Source: Larus michahellis
Lineage: Eukaryota > Chordata > Aves > Charadriiformes > Laridae
Length of the DNA: 64,000 nucleotides
Assembly (NCBI RefSeq): GCF_964199755.1
Contig: NC_133911.1
Span: 2,073,001 to 2,137,000 of the forward strand
Direction: 5' to 3'
The notes beneath the pieces are model-generated. The model was not told where the DNA came from, made no database searches, and saw only the letters and a program-made list of their open reading frames with translations. The translations under genes and the position numbers were made by a program. Positions 1 to 12,100 of the stretch are shown one piece after another (within the stretch, counting starts at the first letter, position 1; each line of letters begins with the position of its first letter).

Positions 1-1680
1 TCATTCTGGCCTTCCTTGCTATCCCGATGGCTCCTCTCTGTGGGTGATGTTCTTCATGCTAACTTTGAGCTGTAAATATTGCACAAAATATATTATATAT
101 TTTTATATCCTGCCCCAAGGAGTTAAAAATCTCTTTGAGAGGAGGATAAGAAGCAGACTAGCACGTGGCGGGAGCGGGATGGTTCTTCCTGACCCTCTCC
201 AGGGAGAACGGGAGCTGTCTTTAAATGCTGGGAGCAGGGAATTTTCCATGTAAATCCGTAGTTGTGTGGTGGGTGCTATAAGGGATTACAACCAACTCGT
301 TCTACTTGGAGTAAAGCAGAGACTTGGGGCATTCAAAACAGCCAGGAGAACTGCAGGACACCAGGAAGTCTGGCGTACCGTGGGATTATACAGGGGTATA
401 CGCTGAGCTGCCTCTGGTGCCTCCAGAGCAACAAAGAGCGCAAACATGCGCTTACCTGCTGGCTGGTGCTGTACGGACTGGGGTTTTTTTTTATACCCTG
501 AGCATGCTTTAAATCCTAAAATTGACCAGTGAATTCAAAAACGGTGCATTGGATCTGTTGTGCTTCTTTAAAAGGGCTGACTTCAGCTTGCTGCTCTCTC
601 CAGCCATTTCTTGGTGCTCAGGCTCAAATGGTTCATGCTCAGGACTGCTACTCCGGAGATGTGTGTGCGCTTTAGTGGGGTCGTTTCCCTCCCGCCTACC
701 CCCAGTCCGTCAGGAAGAGCTTTACCTTCTTCCCCAGGTGCGGAGACAAGCTCCCGTCCTTGTTGGGATCTCACTCAATGCAGCGCTTCTGCTTCTCCAG
801 GTGCTGGTGGGGAGCTGAGAAAAGAAGAGGAGCTTTACGATTTGGCTCGGTTTTATGCCAAGCACTAACGAGCTGTGCCCTCTTCCCTTCCCTGGGAGTT
901 TCTCCCACACTTTCCAAAGCTGTTAAACTGGCTGGGCCGTTCCTGCGAATGCAGGGAAGGAGCAGGCTTGGCCTGGCGTGTTTTCTCCGTCCCAGCCCTT
1001 GCTCAGCTCATCCCTTCCCCACCAGCAGGTTATTTAGGGAGGAAAGGGTGGGAATGGCGCAGGGAACGCGCTCCTGAGGCCTGCTGGCTTTTCCTTTTTT
1101 AATTGCTTTTACTTTCGGTTCCATTTTCAGTTTTCAGGGTTGGGCGTTGCAAGGGCGATAAGCCAGCTCTGAGGGACAGCCCCATCGGGGCTTTTCACCT
1201 GAATCTCAGGAGGAAAGTTTATTAATAATTTTATCTTTTATTTCTTCAACCCCCACCTCCATTCAGCCTCTGCACCCACTCCCAGCTCTGTCCCGTGATG
1301 GCGAGCAGGGATTGTATTTGGGGTTTTTTAGGATGTTGTCCCAGTGATAGAGATTTCGGCTTGAGCAACACTTTTCTGGCCCGTTTTTGGCTCCGAGGTG
1401 CCACGGAACCAAGCACGTGGACCTTAGCAGAGAGACTGGTCCCCTGTTCATCTCGGGGCTGCCATGGGGGGTGCCATGCAGGCTCCCCCATTTTTCCCTT
1501 GGGCCACCGAATATTTCTCTTTCTTTTGAAGCTGGGCCCTGCCAGCACCCCAAAGTGCAGCAAAGCCATGGGCTGGGCCCTGGCTAGGGGGGCTGGGGGG
1601 CTGGTGGCCGCCTCGCCTGGTGTCCCCGAACTGGGGCCTGCTGACCCCCCTGCGTGTCCTCTCAGGGGGCACCCAACACC
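1..1680. other. Intergenic DNA upstream of PLEKHM2, nothing recognised
   Basis: No conserved coding exon, RNA gene or intact repeat could be recognised here on either strand. Open frames are short and low in similarity to anything known. In human the gene before PLEKHM2 is DDI2 (with RSC1A1), so the left end could hold the tail of that gene's 3' UTR, but no AATAAA signal was noticed in the first 1.2 kb to support this. Confidence 0.5.
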
Positions 1681-1689
1681 GTCATCCCC

Positions 1690-2530
1690 TTGTGTCCCTT
1701 CAGGGGGCTGTGAGGGACCCAGCGCCATCTCCCCTCATCCCCATCACGTCACCTCACTGTGCCCAACACCATCTCCCCTGTTGTCCCCTCACTGTCCCCA
1801 ATGCCATCTCCCCCCAGTCCCTCACTGAGCCTGGGGCTGCGAGGAACCCGATGCCATCTCCCTTCACCCCCTCACTGTCCCCAACACTATCTCCCCATAT
1901 GTCCTCTCATTGTGCCAAAAAGTCCCCTCAGCTGGGTCATGAGGGACCCAGTGCCATCTACCCTCATGTCCCCAATGCCATCTTCCTTCACAACCCCTCA
2001 TGTCCCCTCACTGTCCCCGATGCCATCTCCCTTCACATCCCCTTCATGTCCCCTCTCTGTGCCCAATGCCATCTCACCTGATGTCCCCTGACTGGGTCAT
2101 GAGGGACCCAGCGCCATCTTCCCTTACATCCCCTTCATGTCCCCTCGCTGTCCCCAAAGCCAGTTCTCTTCACATCCCCCTCACGTCCCTTCACTGTCCC
2201 CAGTGCCATCTCCCCTCATGTCCCCTCACTGTCCCCCGCCCCATCTTCCCTCACACCTCACATTCCCTCACTGTCCCCAGCGCCATCTCCCCTCACGTCC
2301 CCTCACTGTCCCCAATGCCATCTCCCTTCACATCCCCCTCACGTCCCCTCACTGTCCCCAGTGCCATCTCCCTTCACATCCCCCTCACGTCCCCTCACTG
2401 TCCCCAGTGCTGCCTCACCTCATGTCCCTGACTGGATCATGAGGGACCCAGCACCATCTCCCCTCGTGTTCCCTCACTGTCCCAAATGCCATCTCCCCTC
2501 AAGTCCCCGCACCGAGCCCAGGGCCGTGAG
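1690..2530. repeat. C-rich minisatellite next to the PLEKHM2 promoter
   Basis: Imperfect tandem units of about 33-46 bp built on TCCCCTCACTGTCCCC followed by RTGCCATCTCCC. About 16 copies of CCATCT are visible by eye. A longer-period element (CTGGGTCATGAGGGACCCAG or close variants, itself a 7-bp-arm inverted repeat) starts near 1,932 and 2,092, with GAGGGACCCAG also near 1,711, 2,440 and 2,528. The array is stop-poor on the plus strand only because of its repeat composition. It runs straight into the CpG island. Confidence 0.9.
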
Positions 2531-2539
2531 GGACCCAGC

Positions 2540-3100
2540 GCCATGTCCCCCCCCCACCCCCAGCACGGCCGCCTCCGTGAAGGACCCGCGGGCGCCATTA
2601 GCGGCGGCCCGGCGGGGCGGTCCCCGGTGCCGGCTGGCGGGGGCGGGCAGCGCCGTTCCCCTCCCTCCCGCCGTCCCTCCCGCCTGACCTCAGTTCCTGG
2701 CGGAGCGCGGTGCCCGTCACGAGTGCGGCCCCGCTCCGCTCCCTCATCCCCGCGGGGCCCCGTTCGCCTCCGCGCCCGCCGCGGGGGGCCCCGGCGCGGC
2801 CATGGCGCCCTGAGCGCCGGCGGAGGCCGCCACCCCGCAGCCGGCAGGCCGGGCCGGGGCCGGGCCGGGGCAGCCGGCAGGACGGAGCCGGCCGGCGGGG
2901 GGCGGCGGGGCGGCGAGCGGGCCCGGCGGACGGGCCGGCACTCGGCCTCCGCCGGGCGGGCGCGGCGGCGGGCGGCGGTGGCGGCGGCAGCGGCGGGCGG
3001 CGGCGGCGGCGCCACCATGGAGCCGGCGGAGGTGAAGGACCGCATCCTGGAGAACATCTCCCTCTCCGTCAAGAAGGTGGGCGGCGGGGGGCCCGGTGTG
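2540..3100 (+). promoter_or_regulatory. PLEKHM2: CpG-island promoter and 5' UTR of PLEKHM2
   Basis: The stretch is very rich in G, C and CpG, with GCC and GGC runs and a GC-box (GGGGCGGGC near 2,639) typical of Sp1-bound housekeeping promoters. It has no TATA box in the expected place. It ends at the PLEKHM2 start codon. The transcription start cannot be fixed by eye. A three-codon upstream frame (ATG GCG CCC TGA, 2,802-2,813) in good Kozak context lies about 200 bases before the main start. Confidence 0.75.
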
Positions 3101-6100
3101 GGGCTGGGGTGGCCCTGGAGACTACCACGTCCTCAGCTCCGGCTGAGTGTGGGGCTGGGGACCCCCCTGTGCCGGGGCCGTGGGGCTGGGGACAGCCCTA
3201 GGACAGCCTTGGGGTGTCCCTGGGGACGGTCCTCTGGCTGGGGGACACTCCTGGAGACCCCCAAGACACACACCACCACCAGACGTGGGGCTGAGGGACA
3301 GGCCCTAGGGATGCGCCCCTCTCCCCAAGGAAGGGGGCTGGGAGCACCTTGGGGACACTGGGGGACTCTTTGGGACAGGAGTGTGGGGTCAAGGACACTC
3401 TGCCATCCCCTCTGCCAGAGGTAGGGGATGCCTTTAGGGATTCCTCTGTGCAGGTTTGGGGGTGTCCCTAGGGACCCCCTGTGCTGTGAGGTTGGAGGCA
3501 TCCTTGTTGCTGGTGCCACGGGACACCCCAGAGGCACCCCTGGGGGTGTGGGGTCACCCCCTGGCCCACCCTGCCAAAGGGACACTGCTGGGGTCACCCC
3601 CAGGAACCTCCGTCTCTGCTGGTTGGGATATACTTGGCTTCCCCCCTGGGGTTCCCGCTTTTTGAAGGGTTTCCTTTTCCCGCAGGCAGGACTGGGGGGA
3701 TCCTGGGGGGATCCCTTTTCCTGGGGCTATATGGGGGGGGTCTGGACGAGTCCAGCCGGAAACCCTCTTTGGAGAGGTCCTCCCTCCAGGCAGGCACACG
3801 CCGCGGGTTGGCGGTGCCCTGGTCTGAGCCCTCAGAACAAGGGCTCTGAAGATGCGTACCGCCATACCTTGTCTCTCACCTTGTCCTTCTGCTTGCCCCT
3901 CATTTCTCCTGCCCCTTGGCATCTGCTGATGGTGAGAGCGTTTCTTAAAGCCCATCCCTTTGGTGGGGAGCATCTGCATGCTGGCACAAAGGGGACCAGG
4001 ACACTGGAGTCTGTTTGGTCACAGGAGTGAGCTGTAAAGACCTGCTGGAAATTTTGGGTTGGGCTGCCTGGTTCCCGTGGGAGCTCCAGCCGTGTTTGAG
4101 AAAGAACTCAAGCTCTGTTTGAGGAGGTAAAGGGAGTCTTGGTCCAGTTTTCATCCCAAGTTTGGGGGAAAGGAGGCTTTCCAGACTTGTTGACGTTTCT
4201 CCAGTTACTTGGTTTCTGCTGCCTTACGGAATAGAAGTTTTCCTGTGGTCTGCAATGTGTCCTGACACAGATTCATCCATGAAAACTTGTCTTACGAAGA
4301 CCGTCACAAGTGAATTCCCAGCACTGTTAAGGAATGGATGGCTTGACGTCGCCCCTGGGATATAGGATGGATGCACAAACCTCTCCCAGCCTTTCTTTTT
4401 GCTTCACAGGTGATCCTGCCCTCTGATCTCTTACCTTTCTGTCCTCTAAAAATTAAAAGGATAGTCTTTTACTTACCTGGAAATCGGTGGATGTTCAGGC
4501 TGCTCCAAGCTCTGTTACAACGCTCTGCAGCGCTACTGCCTCAGTTTCCCCATATGTATGAGGATATACTACTTACCACACAGGATTCGTTGGACGTAAT
4601 TTATTTGCATTTAGGAAATCCTTGGACGATCCCAGTTGGAAATGCTATAAAATCAACATGGTGGCTATTTTAATTATTATTGCACTTGACCAGGGCTCCT
4701 CAACTACAGCTCTGCCAAAGCACCTCTGCTTTGACCTCTGCCAGCTCCTGTCTTGGTCCAGCGTCAAAGAGGGATTTGGGGAATTTTCAATCCTGCCCCT
4801 TTTGCTTTCCTGTTTTGCTCAGAGCAGGAAAGCTCGGGGCAACGTAGGAACCTCCGAGAAACTCCAGGCTGATGGACTTATTGATACCATCCCAGCGAAA
4901 CCAAACTCAACTGCATGGTGAAAGTCCAGCGCTGGCACATCCCCGCTTTTTACCTCCGGAATGCAGTTCTCCTTTCTCAGGGATGTCGCTCCCTTTCAGC
5001 TGTGGAGCCACTAATTTTTCCTGGCGCTTCCCTGTCTGACTTCGTCCCTCAAGTCCCTGATATTTCTCTTTTTCACTGCGTTGGTGGGAAGAGTAAGGTA
5101 GTAGGTTAGCGGAGCAGGTACACCCTTCCCACACCCTGGCTGTGCGCTGGGAAATCCTGCTCTCGTTCATCCTCTGCTCCCCACCTCTGGGTCCCTCTTG
5201 AGTAACTCCTCGTCGCTGGAATTGTGTCATGGGGTGCGGAGAAGTTTTCCAAGTATCCCGCCTCTGATTTGAAAAGCTTCCTAGCTGTGTAGGTTGCTCG
5301 CTCCTTACTTTCGCCATCGTGGCAGGTTTGAGTTGTGGAGCGGAGGGTTTGGATGTGTTTGTAGCGATGTGGATACCTCTCCACACCACTTTTCGGCCGG
5401 ATGATGATCGGTTGGTTTTCTTTCCTCAGCTTCAGACCCAAAGATGAGTTCGGACTCTCGGCAGTCCGTACACTGCAAGTCAGATGTTATTTTAGAAGAC
5501 AGCCAGGACTAAACCCCGCCTTGAGACTGGGTAAACTGGGACGAACCACCGCGGAAGGCTGGGGTACCTGGTTACAATGTCAGGCTTTAAGTAGCAGCAG
5601 CAGAAAAAAATGCCTTATTTTCACCGAGCGGCCGGGGGAGAACCATCAGGGTGCTTGTCAGCTTCCCTCTGCCTCAGGTGGGGAAGGCAGCGAGGAGCAG
5701 CACAGCCCTGGGCAGGGTTTGTGCCATGGAGGCCTCTGGCTGTGACTTTGCCTGGCTGTGACTTCAGTTTCTCCAGGGTGCTTCTGAGTTTCGAGGGGGG
5801 GTGTGTGTGTCTGTGTGTATGTGTGTCAGAGCACAAGCCGTGAGTAAACTCTGTGCAAATCAACAGCAAAAAAAAAAACCCCAAAAAACCAACTGCTTTC
5901 ATGCCAAGCGAATCCCTCGAGCCTGAGTGAATGGGACTGTTTCTCTCTTATTTTCCTAGAAATATATGAGAGATGGAGCACAGCTAGAAAAGGCAGGGAT
6001 GCAAACCTGCTCGGAGAGGGTAATGACAAACCCGTGGGTTTCTCTGTGTGATACCCGAGTGACAAGATCTGGACCGTTCGCGTCCTTTGCCCATATCTCA

Positions 6101-9100
6101 GAGATCAGCGGTAGCTTTGCTGAGCTGACTGCGGAGCTGTGAGATCGGGCCTCAGCTGCAGAGAGAGAGGCAGAACATCTGATTTAGACACCCAGTAAAT
6201 TGTCCCCTGCAGCTGGAGAGGTGTCAAGAGGCTGGTGGCTTCGGGAGAGGTTGGGAGAGCTCAGCAGTAGCAAGTTGGGTCCCTGCTTCGATCCCAGCAC
6301 ACATCCAAGGGAGCTGGGAGCATGGCGTTGATTTCCCATCTACAGCTTTTCCTCCCTGGGAGATACAAGTTCATTCCGACGGCGATGCTTTCTGCTCTGG
6401 TTACGTGGACAGTGTGATGGTGTGATGCTGTGGAGCTCGTTGCATCTGTCTTCTGACTGTTTCTTTTCCCCTTTCCCTTCCAGCAGTCCCTCAGCCTGTT
6501 TTCTGCTAACGGGGCTGTGCTCCAGCACAAATTACTGTGCAAATTGATGCCTAACCCTTTTTTTTTTGTTTTTGTTTTTAAAGAATTAGGGCTTTATTGA
6601 GGCAGAAGGCTGGAGATGGGCACGTTACGGCTCGGTGTGCGTTCACCGCTTTCTGCGCAGCCTTTCCCAGCGGGGTGCAGACCCTCGTTCACTCCAGTGC
6701 TTGTTGTCTTGTAGGAGCTATGACTGTGCGTGGCAGCAGTGGGGTGAGAGCTGCTGCCTCCTGGTGCCTCCCCGTTGAACCCTTGCCGGGTTAAGCACGC
6801 TAGAAATGCCGACAGCTTCATATCTATCCTTGGCCAACCATCTCCTGGTAGCTAAAAGCTATCCCAGGTGACCTGGACCACACCGAAGCTGGTAGCGTAG
6901 ATGATTTGTGTTCTCTTGTTGGATTTCCGTGCCCTCCTGGACATGGCGGTGGGTTAAGGAGAGATTGATTGCTGTCCTGCTCGTGATGAGGTGATGAAAA
7001 TGCAAAGTCCTTGAACAGTGCTCGGTTTTGGCAATGCCAGGTGCTAAACTTAAAATCAGAAAAGAGATCAGAATCCAAGATTTTGGGACCTTTATGTTTT
7101 AGGCTTTCCTACTGGCTTTGAAGGACACAAATTCCCATGAACTCTAGAGCAGCCGGTCCTCGGTGCATGTCAATCAGGTGGAGCAATGGTTTTTTTGCTG
7201 ATGTTGCAGGAGTTCTTGCCAAAAGCCCTGGCTCTGCTCCCTTTAAGCGTGACTTTGGGAAGGTTTCCACTTTCCCCACAGTGAATTAATGCTGTGCCTT
7301 TTCTGCTTGTCTCCGGATCTGATTTTCAGCCCTCTACCAGTGAAATACCTTTGCAGTCCCCCGGGCTCCCTGAGCTCTGCCTTGCGACATCTCTGCTTCT
7401 CCCGCTCGGCGAGGGAGGGTAGATCTGGGGGTGGGTTGGTGCCCCCACGTCCTGGAGAGAAGCAGGTAGCGCTGGAGCGGAGCATCCCTTTTCAAATCAT
7501 GGAGAGAGCGTGCTTATCTCCGTCTGGGTGGATTTATTTAGCCCAGCTGTTGTGACACAGAGGTAGCAATTCTGGAGATGTGAAAACAGCCAAATGGCAA
7601 CTTGCTTTCCGATTCCTGTTGAGGGGCACCTCGCTGGCTCTAAGGCCACAGAGGGTTTTATCTCTTCCCAGGGTATTTCCTCTCGCTCATGTTTGCTCCA
7701 GGCCACATCTGCTGTTGGCGTGGGGAGCACGCAGCAGGGATCGACATCGCTCCCGTTGGCCGTCCTGGCCTGCCCCTTTGCCATGTGTACCGGGGTTGCC
7801 AGCCACCAGACAACAGGACCCCCAGAAGCCCGTGGCTGGAGCTAGCAGCAATCTCGTGGAGCTTGTAAGTCGGCTGTGAAGACGCAAGGGTTGGTTCAGG
7901 TGCTTTTAAGAAGTCTACAAACTCTGGCAGCTCCAACGCTGCGTATTTTGGTGGTCCTCTAAGGGCTTTGCCGCTGTTTGGCAAGCAAACAAAGCCATTT
8001 GTCGTTCTACTTAGCGCGCAGCAGTGTATTGCTCGGGTTACTTGAGTATGTCAAGGTTTATCTCTTTTGAAATTCCTAATGCCGCATCCTGACACAGGTC
8101 TGGCAGTGATTCGAGGTTCGTCGACTGCAGTTGCAAAGGGATTGTGTTCTGTGGGTACCTAACCTGACGTTGTCTCTCATACCCAGAAGAGGTGTTTCTC
8201 AAAACCAGCTCTGGATCTGCTGCTAGACAAGGCTACGGTAGCCTTTTGGGGAGAAAAAACCCCTGTTTGTTCTCCAGCCACTAACGCAAAGCATTTCCCT
8301 GGGAGGGCAGTTGGTTTAGGGGGCTGAATTGCAGCAGCGCATTTTGTACAAGGGGCTGAAGCAGTGCCTCCGAACCTCTCTCCCTCCGATTGCACAATTT
8401 CGCTGCCTGTTGAGTGATTCCAGCTTTCCCTCCTTCTGATATCCTGGTCCAAGACGAGATGCACAAATAACTGCGGGCCAGAGGACGTGGTCGATGGGGA
8501 GGGATTCGAACCCGGTGTGTGAGTAAGCAGCAGCTCTCTGGGAGAGCAGCGCCGTTACCGAGACTTGCAGGGCACGAGCACCCTGCGCTCGCTTGTTTTG
8601 GCGTGTTTACCAACCAGACTTGTTTGGTTGTTTTTTTTTTCCTTCCCGTCAAATCTGTGGTTTTTTTCCTCTTGTGCCAAGCGTGTGACTTTTCCATCTG
8701 CCTTCAGTGAGCGCAGGGATCCTGTCCCACGGCAGCCAGCTCTGTGCCCATCCCCTGCTCCGTGCGCTCTGTGCGCCATGACAGAGGAATGGGATGGTCC
8801 CTGCGACTTGCAAGGTGTCACCACTGGGAAAAATCCTGTCCTTGGCTGAGCCACACATACGACCAGCCTCCTGCAAGGTTTGCTGCTTGGAAATAATGAA
8901 GGAAAGCCCTGGAAAAGCCTTCAGGGCATGGGAGCTGACAAGTCTACGTGTCCCAGGAGGTGACAGCCTTGTTGGCCCTGGATTGCAAATGCTTCAGAGC
9001 TCTGCGTTTCCAGCCACGGAGCATCTTTGCCGTGGGTTTCAGCTTCACCTGCTTCAGGCTCCTGTCTCTGCACATCACGAACATGCTCCATTTCTCTCCA

Positions 9101-12100
9101 GGCTGCTCCAGCATCATTTGTGGTGCTTTCAACCTGCCGATGCCCCGAGAGTGACGATGTATTTCATCGGGGAAAGCCACAACATCCAGGCAAGGTGTAC
9201 CGAGTCCGGGATGGGAAGCTGGGCACTGAGGCTGGTGCTGGTTTGGAAGTTTGTTGTAAGAAATGTTGAGTCAGATCGTGTGTGCAACCTCCAAAACATC
9301 CTGCTAGAGCTGAAGGTTCAGGGCTTTGTGTTGTACAAGCATATAAGAGAGAATAAGACTCCTGCCTTGAAACTCAGCCTGCTTTTATGGGTGGTATGGA
9401 AGACTAGGAGTTTTCCAGGCAGCCTTCTCCTTCTTTTTATCCATTTGCTGTCGAACGCCTGTACTCCCCTAAGCAGGTATGAGAGTGCTACTTGCTAGTT
9501 CTTATGTGTCTATCCTGTCCCTTCCCGTTGCCTCTTCCCTTGGGATTGAGCTGTCGTCGTCTGTATGGGACAAGTTCGGTCACCTGCCACCCTTTTTTGG
9601 TGCTCCCTGGAGCTGCACGCTTGCTCCTGAGGGTGCTCAGCTCCAGGTGCAGCCCCAGACTGAGTGCCAAGGCCCTGAGCTGGCTTCCTAATCGGCATTT
9701 TTTTTTAATCGCGTTGTTAGACAGCTTTGCAAGCTACAGTCACAGGAAACCGTGTGGGTTTGCTCTTGCTGCAGAGGGTTATTCTGGCTGTGCAGTCCGG
9801 TAGGTAACGTGCCACCATCCTTGTCCAGTCGTGCAGGGTGGTGGAAAAGCAAGTGCTGGCATCAGGCTTGGGAAGGGTTTTGAGTCTAGCAAAGGATTTG
9901 TGTCTCCAGCTGCCTGCCTGGATGGCTCACAAAATACTGCCCTTAAAGAAAGCCACCTGCTTGGTAGCTTGGAGAAGGTCTTTCCAGCCGCTGGGGAAGA
10001 TGGAGAGAGGAGAGGAATGGAGGCAGAAGAAAGGCTTCTGCAGTTTCTGTTATGTTTTGACTGTCCGCTTGCTGCTTTGTGGCACTGCTGCTGTTTTGCA
10101 TTCCTGCAGCTGGGGAAAACCACTCACAGTCCATGTGCTTTGGGTGGGAAAGCGGGTTTCGAAGCGCCTCTCGCCTTTCCCGTGCAGCGAGCACCGTGGT
10201 TAGGGAACCAGAGGAACCCAAAGGGTGCCCAACTGGGATCTCTGCTTTTCTTTTGCCGTGTTCATCCTGCCAGGGAAATACCAAGCAGAACAAGGGAAAT
10301 GAACTCAATGCTGGAAAGCTGCTAGTGAAACATCTGTGGGCCAGATTTACGGAGAGGAGATGGAGACTCGGTTGGGTTGTGGCCAGCCGTGAACGGGTCC
10401 GGAGTCTGTATTTCAATATTTCAATAAGGTTGTAGAAATACTGGAGAGATTTCAAAGGAGAACCTCAAGAATTATTAGGTTTGGAGAATGGACTTTAAAG
10501 CACGCCTGCCCAATTGTTTTTTGGCATCTCTTGCAACACAGGAGCTCTGCAAATGAGCCTGGAGAGCTTCACGCTCATTGAGAAGTGGTGCAATTAGTAG
10601 GCTATGAAATTGTGCAAGGAATATCCTTTCTCGTGCGTGCCAGAGGGGGGTGTGGTGTATCACTGCAAAAAAAAAAAAAAAAAATTCAACTTGTGATTGA
10701 TAAACGGCAATTAAACCCCCCTCCTCCTCAATGGGGACGAGGTGTGATTGTTCGGAGCGCAAACCCCGTGTTCCCCCCGTGCAAACCAGCTCGCTGTTCC
10801 CTTTGGACAAACGCCCTTCTGCTCTGCTTTCTTCTCAAGTGCGTTTAACTCACCAAGCCCCGAGTGTTTGGGCTCTTGTAACCAGTTCACCAAAGCGGGT
10901 TTTGTCCCACGCTGTCGCAACACCGGTGCTCAGACGCAGTCGGGGCTGCAGAGTGGTCTCGGTGAATGGCGGGGATGCCTTCTGCATGCTGACGGCGCTT
11001 ATTTTGGCCACAAGAATGTCTATAAATAGCCCCGGTTCAGGGCTCGAGGCGTTCACCGTGCCCCATGTGAGTCCAGCCTTCAACACTTCCTTCTGGTTTT
11101 GGAGCACAGGAGACAAGCATCTCTCCAGAAAACCCAGAGATGACCAATGTCGCATTCAGTTAATGCTTTTTAACCTTGTTGCTTTCCTCCTTCCTGATTT
11201 TTCCCTAGCTCCAGCCCGGCTGGCTGCCCAGATATGGCAGGGAGCTGCTTTGCGAATGCTTCATAAAGTTCAGTCACCACCTCCCAAACAGGTCCGTCTG
11301 CGACGCCTTGATTAGGGAGAGGTTGGTTTCAAATTATTCATTTGCGTTTTATAGCAACTTACAGGAGAGAAGTAAACACTCCAAATAAGCGCCATTTTTC
11401 CAGGGCAGTGCCACATCACTCCTGCCTGTCCTGCACGATCAGGGGCGGGTGCTGGGACCATCCGTGGTCTGTGCATCTGCCCTAAGATGCTTGTGGTTTC
11501 CTACAGAAACCACAATTCCTACCTGAAAATCCGTAGGAATTGTGGTTTCCTACAGAAACCACAATTCCTACCTGAAAATCCGTAGGAATTGTGGTTTCTG
11601 TAGGTGGATCTCGGAGCAGGCCAGCGGGCCTTTGGGAAATGATGCAACTGGATTTCGTTCCCCAGCTGGGAAAGCTATTTCATCGTACCTTTCCTCCGTG
11701 TTGTGTCTTCACCCCTCTTCCCAAGCCGAAAACGCCTCCCCATCGGCTTTTGCAAGCCTTTTGTCACCCTCGCCGTAGGGATGACTCCACCCAGGAGATC
11801 CCGAGGCTCGTTCTGTCTTGTTTCCTCCCTGGATGCATGGTAGCTCGGCAGGGATTAGCCTGGCCAAATTTTTGGGGCTGCTTGTGCTCCAGCAAGCCGT
11901 GCGCGTCCTTTGCTCAGGGCAGTATGCTGTCGGCTGTGTTTATTTTGGAGGGATACTGGAAAGAGCATCATCCTTTGACACAGCACAATTTCCCCCTGTA
12001 CTGGGCACTGGCGAGGCCTCATCACGAGGGCTGTGTCCAGTTTTGGGCCCCTCATGACAAGACAGACATTGAGGTGCTGGAGCGTGTCCAGAGAAGGGCG

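Noticed and set aside
1620-2687. Proline/serine/histidine-rich frames before PLEKHM2
   Set aside because: They are translations of the C-rich minisatellite in several frames at once, which is not how a gene looks.
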